The notes beneath the pieces are model-generated. The model was not told the origin of the DNA. It made no database searches and saw only the letters and a program-made list of their open reading frames with translations. A stretch of DNA of 23,596 bases. It comes from DASRDU01 sp035560235. GTDB lineage: Bacteria > Acidobacteriota > Blastocatellia > RBC074. A program made the translations under genes and the position numbers. This document shows, one piece after another, positions 1 to 7,568 of the stretch. Where the stretch lies: contig DATMAG010000096.1 in assembly GCA_035560235.1 (NCBI GenBank), positions 1 through 23,596 of the forward strand. The letters are read 5' to 3'. Position 1 is the first letter of the stretch. Each line of letters starts with the position of its first letter.

Positions 1-141
1 CTGAAACTGAAAAAACACGGCTATCCGCCGAAGAGCATCTTCCGCCGTGGACTCAATATCCTGTGCCGGTTAGCAACCGACTTTGAGCGCTTCGATCCTG
101 TTGTATGGCAAAAGCTCATCAAGCTTTTGTCCTGTAGTTAG
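1..141 (+). mobile_element. 3' end of an IS4-type transposase gene (partial)
   Basis: Frame 1 is open from the first base and ends at the TAG at 139-141, giving 46 residues. They include the stretch KSIFRRGLN and finish in LLSCS. Many IS4-family transposases end with a similar K-S-I-F-R-x-G-L block followed by a terminal L-S-C-T, so I read this as the transposase C-terminus; the catalytic DDE region lies outside the window. A new unrelated reading frame is open from about base 138, so the right end of the insertion sequence probably lies within about 10-20 bases of the stop codon. The terminal inverted repeat cannot be confirmed because the left end of the element is not present. The family assignment rests on a short tail and is moderate. 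Confidence 0.6.
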
Positions 142-878
142 GTGAACGCGAAGAAGCGATTCGCGGATGGATCAGTGAACTTCTGCCAGAACGAATGGCT
201 GCAGCCTGGGTGGCAGGCGACGTGCAGGAACTGCGGCAGAAGGTGCTGAGTTATGAATCGCGCTGTGAAGGAGACGAAGCACTGACAGCCCTGCTCGGTC
301 AGGCACGGCAACAGCTTGATGAGCGCAGCACTCTTTTGAACGAACTGTCCGCCCTGGAAAAGAACGTCACCTCAATGACGCACTGTCAGGAAAGGCTGGC
401 GCGGCTCGCAACCTTGCGCGAAGCATATCCGGCTGGCGAGCGCCTGCTCGGTGAAGCTGAAGCGCGGCTGCGCGACAGCCTTGCCAGGTTACAGGCCGAG
501 CAGCGCGCTCGGGCTGAACGATGGCTGGCACAGTTTGATGTGGCGCTCAACGGTGAACTGACGGCCAAAAAGGCTGGCGAACTGCTGCACAGACTGAAAG
601 AGCGCCCGGCAGGGCTGGAGGAGCAGGATGAGCCATTTCTGGAGCGTGTCAGCGAACGCCTGAAGCTGATGCTGGATCAGGATGTCGCCGCCCGCATCAT
701 TGCGGAGTTTCGCACGCTGCAAACGCCTGAACAGCGCTTTGAATGCCTGCGGCAAATGGCCGAACTGTGCCGGGCTGACGGGCTGCCGGAGGCGCTCTCA
801 AGCCGCCTGGCGGAGATCCTTGAAATGGGGCCGCTGTATGAATGTCAGGCTGATGCTCGATGCATCCGGCGAGAATGA
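138..878 (+). pseudogene. 3' fragment of a coiled-coil gene upstream of pglZ, probably brxC/pglY cut by the IS
   Basis: This frame is open from just after a TAG at 135-137, inside the transposase tail, to the TGA at 876-878. The first ATG (195) has no convincing ribosome binding site, and residues upstream of it (W-I-S-E-L-L-P-E-R) look like normal protein, so the 5' part appears to have been removed by the insertion sequence. The product is rich in Leu, Glu, Arg and Ala with heptad-like spacing, as expected of a long coiled coil, and has no recognisable catalytic motif. Its end overlaps the pglZ start by 41 bp, so the two were translationally coupled. In type 2 and type 4 BREX operons the gene before pglZ is the large ATPase PglY/BrxC, so the C-terminal part of that protein is the best guess. 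The identity comes from position, not from a motif. Confidence 0.45.
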
Positions 879-3063
879 TTGCCCGGCTGATTTTCTGGCG
901 GTTGCATCGGAAACAGAGTTTTGGCGGGCTGATGGCAGCGCACCTTTGTTTGTGCGCGGCGACAGGCTGTGCCACTGGGCGCGGGAACTCTGCCGGGTGC
1001 GCGGTCTGAAGGAAGGGCCGGACTTCGTCGAATTGCCATCGCCGCGAAATCGCCTGCGCCTGCTGATTGGCAACCGGGCAGATGAGGTGCAGCCGAACGT
1101 GCTGACTCGTGCCGTTGATCTGCTCAATCGTCATCAGGGTCTGACTTGCGGTGAATTGCTGGCGCGACTGACAGGTGATGACTTCTGGGCCGAAGCGCCG
1201 TCGCGGGAACACGCGGCGCGGTGGCTGCTGGCCCCGGTCAGCGCTGAACTGACGCCGCTGGTCAAAGCAGCCTGTAAACAGTGGGCGCGCAACTGCACGA
1301 GCGAAGCCCTGCGCCGTCTTTATCAGCTTGCGCCCGATGAACGTCAGTCGGCCCTGAAGGAATGGCTGAGTGTGGATGATGACACCATCGGGCCGGGCTG
1401 CTTCCCGCTCACAGTGGAGGGTGAAGCAGCGGCAATGCTCAGGGAGTGGTGGGGACAAAAGCTGCGACAGACGAATGGGCAGGCGCTTGCAGCCTTTTCT
1501 GCAAAGCATCCGAATGCACGCCTGCTGGCTGCTGAAGCGTATGATTACTTCCGACATCGCTGGCAGGATCTGACCTCCGGCGCGGTGGCGCGTATCGGCC
1601 CGCTGCTGTCACCGGCGCAGCGCAGCGAACTGGAACGGCTTGTGCCGCGAGACATTCCCGAACCGCTTGACCCCGGCGCAGGCGAACAGGAGGCCATTAC
1701 GTGGGCGGTACAATGCTATCTGCCTTACCGCGAATGGCAGGTCAGCACGGCGCTGGCGGAAGAATCTGAAACTCAGGCGGCAGAAGCAGCCGCAGGCTCA
1801 TTTGCTGACTGGCTGCTGGAAAATTATCCGCGTCTGACAACCAGAAGCTATGAGGATTCGCCGCTCAACCTGCGCGGCAGGTACATTGTCAGTGAGCTGT
1901 TGTCATCATCTCGTGTGCTGTGGGTGGTCGTGGACGGGCTGAATTACCCGAATCACCGGCGGCTGCTGCAACTGCTGGCACAGACTGACGCCGCGCTGTC
2001 AGTCGAGCAGGATTATACGCTGCTGGCCGTGCTGCCGACGATTACCAGGCAGGCCAAATACGGGCTGACGAGCGGCCTGCTGCCGGGCCGGAATGTCAAA
2101 AACGAATGGAACATCAGCAAAGTCCTGGCCGACAGCTTCCCGCAGGCAAAATACGCCGGAGTGGATCAGGTAGACAGGCTCAGGGCGTGGCTGGCTGATG
2201 AAAACGTTCGACTGTGTTACTGGAATATGACAGCGGTGGACGACTGTTATCACAGGCAGAAGGACATTGTTGCCATTCAAAACAACGTCGGAGCGCAACT
2301 CGACGCGCTCGCCAGAATCATCAGTCAACTGGTGACAACAGCAGCGAATCCTGAGCAGGTGGCCGTGGTTATTTCGACTGATCACGGGCAGATGCTTGGC
2401 CCCTGCCTCAAACATCCCGATAAACTGAATGATATTCATGGACGTTATGCGCCACGTGATCAATTGAAGCTGAGCGGCGATTCAGACTGCGCTTACGTCA
2501 GGGCGAGTGACAATTCGGCAGTGCTGCTCAACCCGACGCGTTTCCAGATCAGTGAGGCCGCGACGATTGCCCTCAGATCATATTACTTTGGCGGCTGGCC
2601 GCCGGATTCACAGGGTCGCGCGTGGGGCGTTCATGGCGGGCTTTACCCGGAAGAAGTGGTTGTCGGGTTCTCGGTACTGCGGCGCAGGCATCAGCGCAGG
2701 CCGGTGACCGCTGCTGTGACAGGCACGGGCGAAGCTGGCAGGCCGGGGCGGGTGACTTTGTGGATTGATAATCCGAATCCGGCGCCGCTGCGTCTGCTGA
2801 CGCTGACGCTCAGCGAAGTAAACGAATATCGCGCAGAGAGTCCGCTGGATCGGGAAGTCGCAGGGTTGTCACATATGCCGGTTGAACTGGAAACGGAGAA
2901 GTTTCCGGCTTCGGGCAGTGAAGAACAACTGAAGCTGACCGGCATCCTGGCTTATGAGTTCAGTGACGGCGTGCGACACGAATGTGTTGTCACCGGGACA
3001 TTAACCAGCAAACAGATCTACAGCGGGCAGCGGCCTTCGCTGCGTGACAGGTTCAAGCGATGA
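838..3063 (+). CDS. pglZ: BREX phage-defence protein PglZ (alkaline phosphatase superfamily)
   Basis: The predicted protein is 741 residues. I chose ATG 838, not an earlier in-frame codon, because residues before it are low-quality sequence antisense to nothing conserved and lie inside the upstream gene. The PglZ metal-dependent phosphatase core is visible: a beta strand ending in V-V-V-D-G-L (Asp366), T-I-T at 401-403 followed by Y-G-L-T-S-G, S-T-D-H-G-Q at 513-518 (Asp515, His516) and H-G-G-L-Y-P-E-E at about 599-606. PglZ is a core component of all BREX systems, which block phage replication and usually act with a modification enzyme; its biochemical activity in BREX is not settled. It overlaps the upstream fragment by 41 bp and its stop overlaps the brxL start as ATGA, so the three genes formed one operon. 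No frameshift or stop interrupts it. Confidence 0.9.
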   Translation: MNVRLMLDASGENDCPADFLAVASETEFWRADGSAPLFVRGDRLCHWARELCRVRGLKEGPDFVELPSPRNRLRLLIGNRADEVQPNVLTRAVDLLNRHQGLTCGELLARLTGDDFWAEAPSREHAARWLLAPVSAELTPLVKAACKQWARNCTSEALRRLYQLAPDERQSALKEWLSVDDDTIGPGCFPLTVEGEAAAMLREWWGQKLRQTNGQALAAFSAKHPNARLLAAEAYDYFRHRWQDLTSGAVARIGPLLSPAQRSELERLVPRDIPEPLDPGAGEQEAITWAVQCYLPYREWQVSTALAEESETQAAEAAAGSFADWLLENYPRLTTRSYEDSPLNLRGRYIVSELLSSSRVLWVVVDGLNYPNHRRLLQLLAQTDAALSVEQDYTLLAVLPTITRQAKYGLTSGLLPGRNVKNEWNISKVLADSFPQAKYAGVDQVDRLRAWLADENVRLCYWNMTAVDDCYHRQKDIVAIQNNVGAQLDALARIISQLVTTAANPEQVAVVISTDHGQMLGPCLKHPDKLNDIHGRYAPRDQLKLSGDSDCAYVRASDNSAVLLNPTRFQISEAATIALRSYYFGGWPPDSQGRAWGVHGGLYPEEVVVGFSVLRRRHQRRPVTAAVTGTGEAGRPGRVTLWIDNPNPAPLRLLTLTLSEVNEYRAESPLDREVAGLSHMPVELETEKFPASGSEEQLKLTGILAYEFSDGVRHECVVTGTLTSKQIYSGQRPSLRDRFKR

Positions 3064-4478
3064 GCAGTGAACCCAGTCAGAAAGTGCGTGATGTTTTCGG
3101 CCCGCTGGTGATGGACAAGCGGCGGCTGCCATCAAGTGGTTTGGGCAAAACCTGCATTCCGGCTTATGTCGCTGAATGGGTGCTGGAAGAAATTGTGCCG
3201 GGGGAAGGGCCGCTGACCGACGATGAACGAGCGACGCTCGAACAATTCGCCGGGCAGATGATTCCGCGCCGCAATGAGCAGAACATTTATCGCAATCGTT
3301 TGCTGACCGGCGACATCGTGCCGCTGCTGGCCTATATGAATGTCGAGGTCAGCCTTTCCCGCTCAAGGCAGGAGCGATTCGCCAGCATTCAGGCGCTGGG
3401 ATTTAAGGACTGCTGGATTGCCGATGCCATTGTCGAGAAAAACAAGGACCTGCTGCGGCAGGGGATGTGGGGCATCATCGAACTGATCGGCACGAAAGAT
3501 GGCGTGCAGGTTGCCGGATTCGAGCCGATGCAGGCGTCAGTTGACCTGAAGCAGTTTTACGAGAAGCGCCGCGAATTCAATGCTGATGAGTGGCGCGAAT
3601 TGATGCTTAACTCTGCCGGGTACAATTCGGCGGCTTACAGCGTGAATCAACAGATCCTGATTTTGTGCCGCCTGCTGCCGCTCGTTCAGAAAAACCTGCA
3701 CCTGATGGAGCTGGCTCCCAAAGGCACGGGCAAAAGTCATATCTACATCAACATCAGTCCGCGCGTTTATCTGACGAGCGGCAATCTCTCGCCTGCCGTT
3801 CTGTTCTTCAACAATGCGACCGAACAACCGGGGCTGCTTGCGCGCTACGACGTGATCGTCATTGACGAGGTGCAGAAAATCAGGCTGGAAAACCCTGGCG
3901 AGATCATCAGCAATCTCAAAATCTACCTGGAGAACGACACCATCAGGCGCGGCGGAAAAGTGGACATTCCGAGCGACTGTGCCCTGGTCATCCTCGCCAA
4001 TATCCCGCTCTCAGAGAACCAGCAGCCGGATTCCGAACTGGTCGTTGAATCCCTGCCCGAGTTTATGCGCGAGACAGCATTTTTAGACCGTTTTCGCGGC
4101 ATCATTCCCGGCTGGAAAATCCCGAAGTTTCATCAGGGCTGCATCGCCAGCGGTGTGGGCCTGAAGGCTGATTTCTTCAGCGACACGCTGACCGCGATGC
4201 GCCATGAAACACGACATGAGGAATGGGTTCGCAACCGGTTACTGTTCCCGGAAAGCGTCGGCATCAGAGATCAGCGGGCAAATACAAGCATTGCTGCCGG
4301 CCTGCTGAAAATTCTCTACCCTGATCTGAACGTTACGCCGGACAGCTTCAGAAATTACTGTCTCGCTCCAGCCATCGAGTTGCGACAGATTGTCCGAAAT
4401 CAGCTTTGGCAGCTTGACCCGGAATACCGTCGCACAGACAAAGATCTTCAAATTGGCATTCCAGAGAGATTGTGGTGA
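3060..4478 (+). CDS. brxL: BREX Lon-like AAA+ ATPase BrxL, short form without protease domain
   Basis: The protein is 472 residues and starts in a 4-bp overlap with pglZ. An N-terminal DNA-binding-like region is followed by an AAA+ ATPase core: Walker A A-P-K-G-T-G-K-S at 219-226, Walker B Y-D-V-I-V-I-D-E at 263-270, and F-L-D-R-F-R-G-I-I-P-G-W near 360, a pattern typical of BrxL. Long BrxL proteins of type 1 systems (about 680 residues) carry a C-terminal Lon-protease-like domain that is absent here; a shorter BrxL-like family of about 450 residues also exists, so this may be natural. However, the stop lies exactly where a convergent Fic gene loses its conserved sequence (see findings), so the last few residues (P-E-R-L-W) may come from a recombination junction. 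BrxL is a DNA-binding ATPase needed for phage blocking in several BREX types. It is likely intact enough to fold. Confidence 0.85.
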   Translation: MSSEPSQKVRDVFGPLVMDKRRLPSSGLGKTCIPAYVAEWVLEEIVPGEGPLTDDERATLEQFAGQMIPRRNEQNIYRNRLLTGDIVPLLAYMNVEVSLSRSRQERFASIQALGFKDCWIADAIVEKNKDLLRQGMWGIIELIGTKDGVQVAGFEPMQASVDLKQFYEKRREFNADEWRELMLNSAGYNSAAYSVNQQILILCRLLPLVQKNLHLMELAPKGTGKSHIYINISPRVYLTSGNLSPAVLFFNNATEQPGLLARYDVIVIDEVQKIRLENPGEIISNLKIYLENDTIRRGGKVDIPSDCALVILANIPLSENQQPDSELVVESLPEFMRETAFLDRFRGIIPGWKIPKFHQGCIASGVGLKADFFSDTLTAMRHETRHEEWVRNRLLFPESVGIRDQRANTSIAAGLLKILYPDLNVTPDSFRNYCLAPAIELRQIVRNQLWQLDPEYRRTDKDLQIGIPERLW

Positions 4479-5472
4479 GCGGCTTTCTTTGCAGGTATTG
4501 ATGCACACGCAGGGCTGATGCTGCCGGGCGGCCTAGGGCTTCAATCCGGCGGCTGTCTTCCTCAATGAGTTTCAAAATCGCTCTGGCTGTCTCAACTGCT
4601 TGGTTTGATGTTTCCAGTACACCGTTCAGAAAAAAACGCAGCCAGCCTTCACAGTCGCCTTCTGTCCTGACCTGCTGAAGCAGATCGTAGTAAACGTTAC
4701 GGTGAGTCTTGAAATACAGGCTGAGATAGAGAATCGGCTCGCTCAATGCGCCTTCGGCAATCAGCAGCGTGATCGGCAGCCGCCCCACGCGCCCGTTGCC
4801 ATCAAGGAGCGGGTGAATTGTCTCGAACTGAACGTGAGCAAGCGCGGGACTGGTCAGAACCGGCGTGCGCACCGGGTCGTTGTGCAGAAACTTTTCGAAC
4901 GCGCTCAGGCAGTCCATCAATGTTTCAGGCGGGGGCGGAACGAAGCGCGCAGGCCCGGTCGCGTGCCGCCAATCCAGTTTTGCGAGCGGCGAAATTCGCC
5001 GGGCGCTTTGTCGCTGCCACGCCCGGTTGAGAGGAGGACTTCGTGAATTTCGCGGATCAGTCGCAGCGAGAGCGGAAAACCGTCACGCAATCGGCGCAGG
5101 CTGTGATTGAGTGCGGCCACATAGCTTGAAACTTCCTCGAGATTATCGAGCGGCACGCTGGGTGCTTCGTGATTCTCGAAGAGCCGCAGATCAGCAAACG
5201 ATGACTGTGTGCCTCCGATCTGCGAAGACAGAACGGCTTCCTTTCGAACGTAAAAGTAAATGAAGAGCGAAGTGTCCGGCAGCAGCATCGCCAGCCCATC
5301 AAGGCGGCCCAGCGCGCGATTGGCCCTTTCCATCAGGTCGTAATCGTCATCCGTCAGTTGCAGTGGCGGGTCAGGCGGCAGAGGGGCTGGGACAAATGCC
5401 TGATACTGCTCACCTGTAGTCGAACTTGTTACGTACTTGCCTGTTCTGGCGCTTTTGTTCCTCTCTGCTCAC
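4456..5472 (-). pseudogene. Fic-family (AMPylase-like) gene, frameshifted and truncated
   Basis: Two adjacent minus-strand frames together make a Fic protein. The first runs from about 5471 to 4917 and holds R-T-G-K-Y-V, the helix V-L-S-S-Q-I-G-G-T and E-F-R-R-S-Q-N-W-I-G-G. The second (4920-4348) holds H-P-L-L-D-G-N-G-R-V-G-R, the catalytic Fic motif H-P-F-x-D-G-N-G-R-x-x-R. At about 4948-4957 a one-base loss shifts the frame: restoring it would give A-R-F-V-P-P-P-P-E-T-L-M-D-C-L, the normal family sequence. No usable start codon precedes R-T-G-K-Y-V in frame; an in-frame TGA lies at 5469-5471, and a GTG at 5472 is in another frame. At the other end the winged-helix tail stops after L-Q-R-K-P-L, exactly at the brxL stop. 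Intact Fic proteins of this type transfer AMP to target hydroxyls. The gene is almost certainly dead. Confidence 0.85.
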
Positions 5473-5682
5473 TCGCGCAATCCTGCGAAAAAAATCTTGG
5501 TTAGGATTTTGGCTATTAAAAGATGAAGGGCAATCTTTTAGCAAGAGAGATGGCCTCAGAATATGGCAGGCTGGTTGTGATGATAAAGGATGGGCTGAAC
5601 AAGGCAGTGCTTACTTCGGAACTTTCGGACTCCTCATCAGGAATGAAGACCCGACAGTGGAAGTAATTGTGGAAGCAAACTG

Positions 5683-5702
5683 AAAAAGCCGCTTGCGCGG
5701 CT
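5683..5702 (-). terminator. Rho-independent terminator of the tRNA-Asn gene
   Basis: On the minus strand a perfect 6-bp stem AGCCGC/GCGGCT with a four-base loop is followed directly by five T residues. It lies about 20 bases beyond the 3' CCA of the tRNA, on the same strand, as expected for its terminator. Confidence 0.75.
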
Positions 5703-5719
5703 CTCGTAATTGCTTGAAT

Positions 5720-5803
<84 letters not shown>

Positions 5804-5827
5804 GCAGGTCTCTGAATTGAGGAGCGA

Positions 5828-5856
5828 AAAATACAATACTTGCCGGACACTGTCAA
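5828..5856 (-). promoter_or_regulatory. Sigma-70 type promoter of tRNA-Asn
   Basis: On the minus strand a perfect -35 TTGACA (5851-5856) is separated by 17 bases from the -10-like TATTTT (5828-5833). Transcription would start near 5820, about 20 bases upstream of the tRNA 5' end. Confidence 0.65.
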
Positions 5857-5947
5857 CCCACTGTCAGGAGCGTGAAATTCAATTTCTGTGGCAGGCAGAT
5901 TAATGCGGGAACTGCCAGGCCCGGCTCGCTTCACTGCGCATCTCTTC

Positions 5948-5977
5948 CTGACCGCTGTCTGCTTCCTGTGCTATAAA
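5948..5977 (+). promoter_or_regulatory. Promoter predicted to give a leaderless epimerase mRNA
   Basis: TATAAA at 5972-5977 lies only 8 bases before the ATG at 5986; CTGACC (5948-5953) is a weak -35 candidate with an 18-base spacer. Transcription would then start at or within a couple of bases of the ATG. There is no Shine-Dalgarno sequence upstream of that ATG, which agrees with a leaderless message. Confidence 0.45.
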
Positions 5978-5985
5978 AACGCCCT

Positions 5986-6951
5986 ATGAAAAGACAAAGG
6001 ATACTTGTCACTGGCGGGGCCGGGTTTATTGGCAGTCATCTGGTTGATCATCTGCTGGCGGCTGAGGCAGAGCGGGTAGTGGTGACTGATGATTTCAATG
6101 ACTTCTATCATCCCGACATCAAGCGGGCGAATGTTGCTCCTCATCTGAAGCATCCGGCTTACCGGCTGATTGAAGCTGATATCCGCGATTATGAAAAGCT
6201 CTCGGGCATCTTTCGCGAAGAGCCATTTGACGCGATCATCCACCTGGCGGCACGCGCCGGGGTGCGGCCTTCGCTGACTGAGGCCCGGTTGTATCAGGAG
6301 ACGAACATTGGCGGGACGCTCAACCTGCTGGAACTGGCCCGGATTAACGGGATCAGAAAGTTCATCTTCGGTTCGTCGAGTTCGGTTTACGGCCCTGCAG
6401 CCACGCCGCCGTTTCGTGAGGATGCACCGCTCGCGCCGATTTCACCTTATGCGGCGACCAAAGCCGCTGGTGAACTGCTCGCGCACACTTACAGTCATCT
6501 TTACGGAATGCAGATCGTCTGTCTGCGCTTCTTTACTGTTTATGGCGCGCGGCAGCGTCCTGACCTGGCGATTCACAAATTTGCCCGACTGATTGCGGCG
6601 CACAGGCCTGTTCCCGTTTTCGGTGATGGTTCAAGCGAGCGCGACTTCACTTACATTGATGACATCATTCAGGGCATAACGGCGGCGCTCGCTTACGAAG
6701 CCACGCCGTATGAAATCATCAATCTCGGTGAGCAGCACACCATCACGCTGGCGCGCCTGATCGAACTGCTTGAAGATGCTCTCGGCGAAAAGGCGATCAT
6801 TGACCGCCAGCCCGCTCAGCCGGGCGATATGCCGCGCACGCATGCTGACATCAGCAAGGCACAGCGGCTGCTCGGTTATAATCCGGCCACGCCCATCGAA
6901 ACCGGCATCCACAAATTTGTTGAATGGTTCAATTCATCAGCAGGGCGCTGA
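5986..6951 (+). CDS. NAD-dependent nucleotide-sugar epimerase (UDP-glucuronate/UDP-glucose 4-epimerase type)
   Basis: The protein is 321 residues, the usual length of extended short-chain dehydrogenases acting on nucleotide sugars. The N-terminal Rossmann motif is T-G-G-A-G-F-I-G-S (9-17). The active site has the serine cluster F-G-S-S-S-S-V-Y-G (128-136) and the catalytic Y-x-x-x-K as Tyr155-Ala-Ala-Thr-Lys159. The C-terminal substrate region has R-F-F-T-V-Y-G-x-R-x-R-P-D and R-D-F-T-Y-I-D-D-I, as in UDP-glucuronate and UDP-galactose 4-epimerases. Such enzymes provide sugar nucleotides for capsule, lipopolysaccharide or exopolysaccharide. It stands alone between the tRNA and the sulfur operon, with no glycosyltransferases nearby, so the exact sugar cannot be named. 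The start is ATG 5986; no other start gives the complete Rossmann strand. Confidence 0.88.
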   Translation: MKRQRILVTGGAGFIGSHLVDHLLAAEAERVVVTDDFNDFYHPDIKRANVAPHLKHPAYRLIEADIRDYEKLSGIFREEPFDAIIHLAARAGVRPSLTEARLYQETNIGGTLNLLELARINGIRKFIFGSSSSVYGPAATPPFREDAPLAPISPYAATKAAGELLAHTYSHLYGMQIVCLRFFTVYGARQRPDLAIHKFARLIAAHRPVPVFGDGSSERDFTYIDDIIQGITAALAYEATPYEIINLGEQHTITLARLIELLEDALGEKAIIDRQPAQPGDMPRTHADISKAQRLLGYNPATPIETGIHKFVEWFNSSAGR

Positions 6952-7001
6952 GCGGCGACCCATAAAAGCAGGCTGTCGCGCCATAAAAAATAATCTTTGA
7001 G

Positions 7002-7031
7002 TTGACAATCTCCGGCTGCGGAGTGTACAAA
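7002..7031 (+). promoter_or_regulatory. Promoter of the sulfite reductase/APS reductase operon
   Basis: A perfect -35 TTGACA (7002-7007) is followed after 18 bases by TACAAA (7026-7031), a 4-of-6 match to the -10 box. Transcription would begin near 7038, giving a leader of about 530 nt before the sulfite reductase start and about 105 nt before the polycysteine leader ORF. The first 55 nt of the leader contain small hairpins (for example CAGTC/GACTG at about 7070-7084). Confidence 0.55.
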
Positions 7032-7142
7032 GCTGGCACGCTGTAACAGTGCGATGATTCATCACTTCAGTCAGTGCGACTGGCAGAATTGATGGAAAGT
7101 TTGATCTGACAACCGGAAAGTACGCGCAAGCAGGAAACCGAT

Positions 7143-7286
7143 ATGATTTTGCACGCAGGTATCAACAGCTGGGCCAGTAGTGGCAGTTCACCTTCAGTGA
7201 ACAGTCGTCCGACTCTTTCATCCTTCCTTTCCTACCCGCCATTCGTTTCTTCCTGTCACCAGTCCTGCTGTTGTTGTTGTCGCTAA
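7143..7286 (+). CDS. Polycysteine leader peptide, candidate cysteine-responsive attenuator
   Basis: A 47-codon ORF starts at ATG 7143 with AGGAA at 7132-7136, six bases upstream, the best ribosome binding site in the leader. It is rich in Ser and Pro. It ends with Cys at 7254, then Ser, and five consecutive Cys codons (TGC then four TGT, 7266-7280), an Arg codon and TAA (7284-7286). It lies between the operon promoter and the sulfite reductase gene, so translation of the Cys run would report the supply of charged tRNA-Cys. Polycysteine leader ORFs that act as cysteine attenuators of sulfur genes are known in mycobacteria; this one has a Shine-Dalgarno sequence rather than being leaderless. 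Six bases after the stop begins a hairpin (7292-7318). The peptide itself matches no family I know. Confidence 0.7.
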   Translation: MILHAGINSWASSGSSPSVNSRPTLSSFLSYPPFVSSCHQSCCCCCR

Positions 7287-7291
7287 CCCCC

Positions 7292-7318
7292 AGGCTCTGC
7301 GCCGAGAGCAGAGAGCCT
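7292..7318 (+). promoter_or_regulatory. Hairpin directly after the polycysteine leader ORF
   Basis: AGGCTCTGC (7292-7300) pairs with GCAGAG-AGCCT (7308-7318), nine base pairs with a two-base bulge and a seven-base loop. It begins six bases after the leader stop codon, where a ribosome held on the Cys codons would hinder its folding. There is no T-run after it, so it is not a classical terminator; a pause site or a switch element is possible. Confidence 0.4.
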
Positions 7319-7568
7319 TCTGAATTCAGTTCCTGAACCCGGAGAGTGCTGAAATATTTCGCAGTCCGACGCTTGTCAGGCTGCGCTGAAGTTTCAGTGT
7401 CATCAGCCATTCAGATGCGCTGATTCACCGTGCGGCTTCGGTTGCGCGCGGAACTGAACTCATCACACGGCTCTCAGCTTGTCCTGCACAGACTGTCATC
7501 ACGCATCCGCTGCTGCGGCAGCCGGAGCGGAGTTTGTCCATTCACTTTCAGGCAAAGGAAAGATTCTT

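Noticed and set aside
697..1557. Long minus-strand frame of 286 codons under pglZ
   Set aside because: Antisense to clearly coding pglZ, no recognisable sequence; shadow of the high G+C codon use.
5426..5683. 85-codon frame between the Fic pseudogene and the tRNA
   Set aside because: Only a TTG start, no ribosome binding site, overlaps the Fic 5' end, no family recognised. It may be a worn gene remnant.
7054..7092. 12-codon frame in the leader before the polycysteine ORF
   Set aside because: No Shine-Dalgarno and only one Cys codon; cannot be separated from chance.
7479..7568. N-terminal extension of the sulfite reductase with a C-T-D-C-H (haem-c like) word
   Set aside because: Starts with TTG without a ribosome binding site, while ATG 7569 has a good one; the motif is too short to support haem binding.
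7038..7568. S-adenosylmethionine riboswitch in the reductase leader
   Set aside because: The conserved SAM-I core could not be found; the polycysteine ORF explains the leader better.
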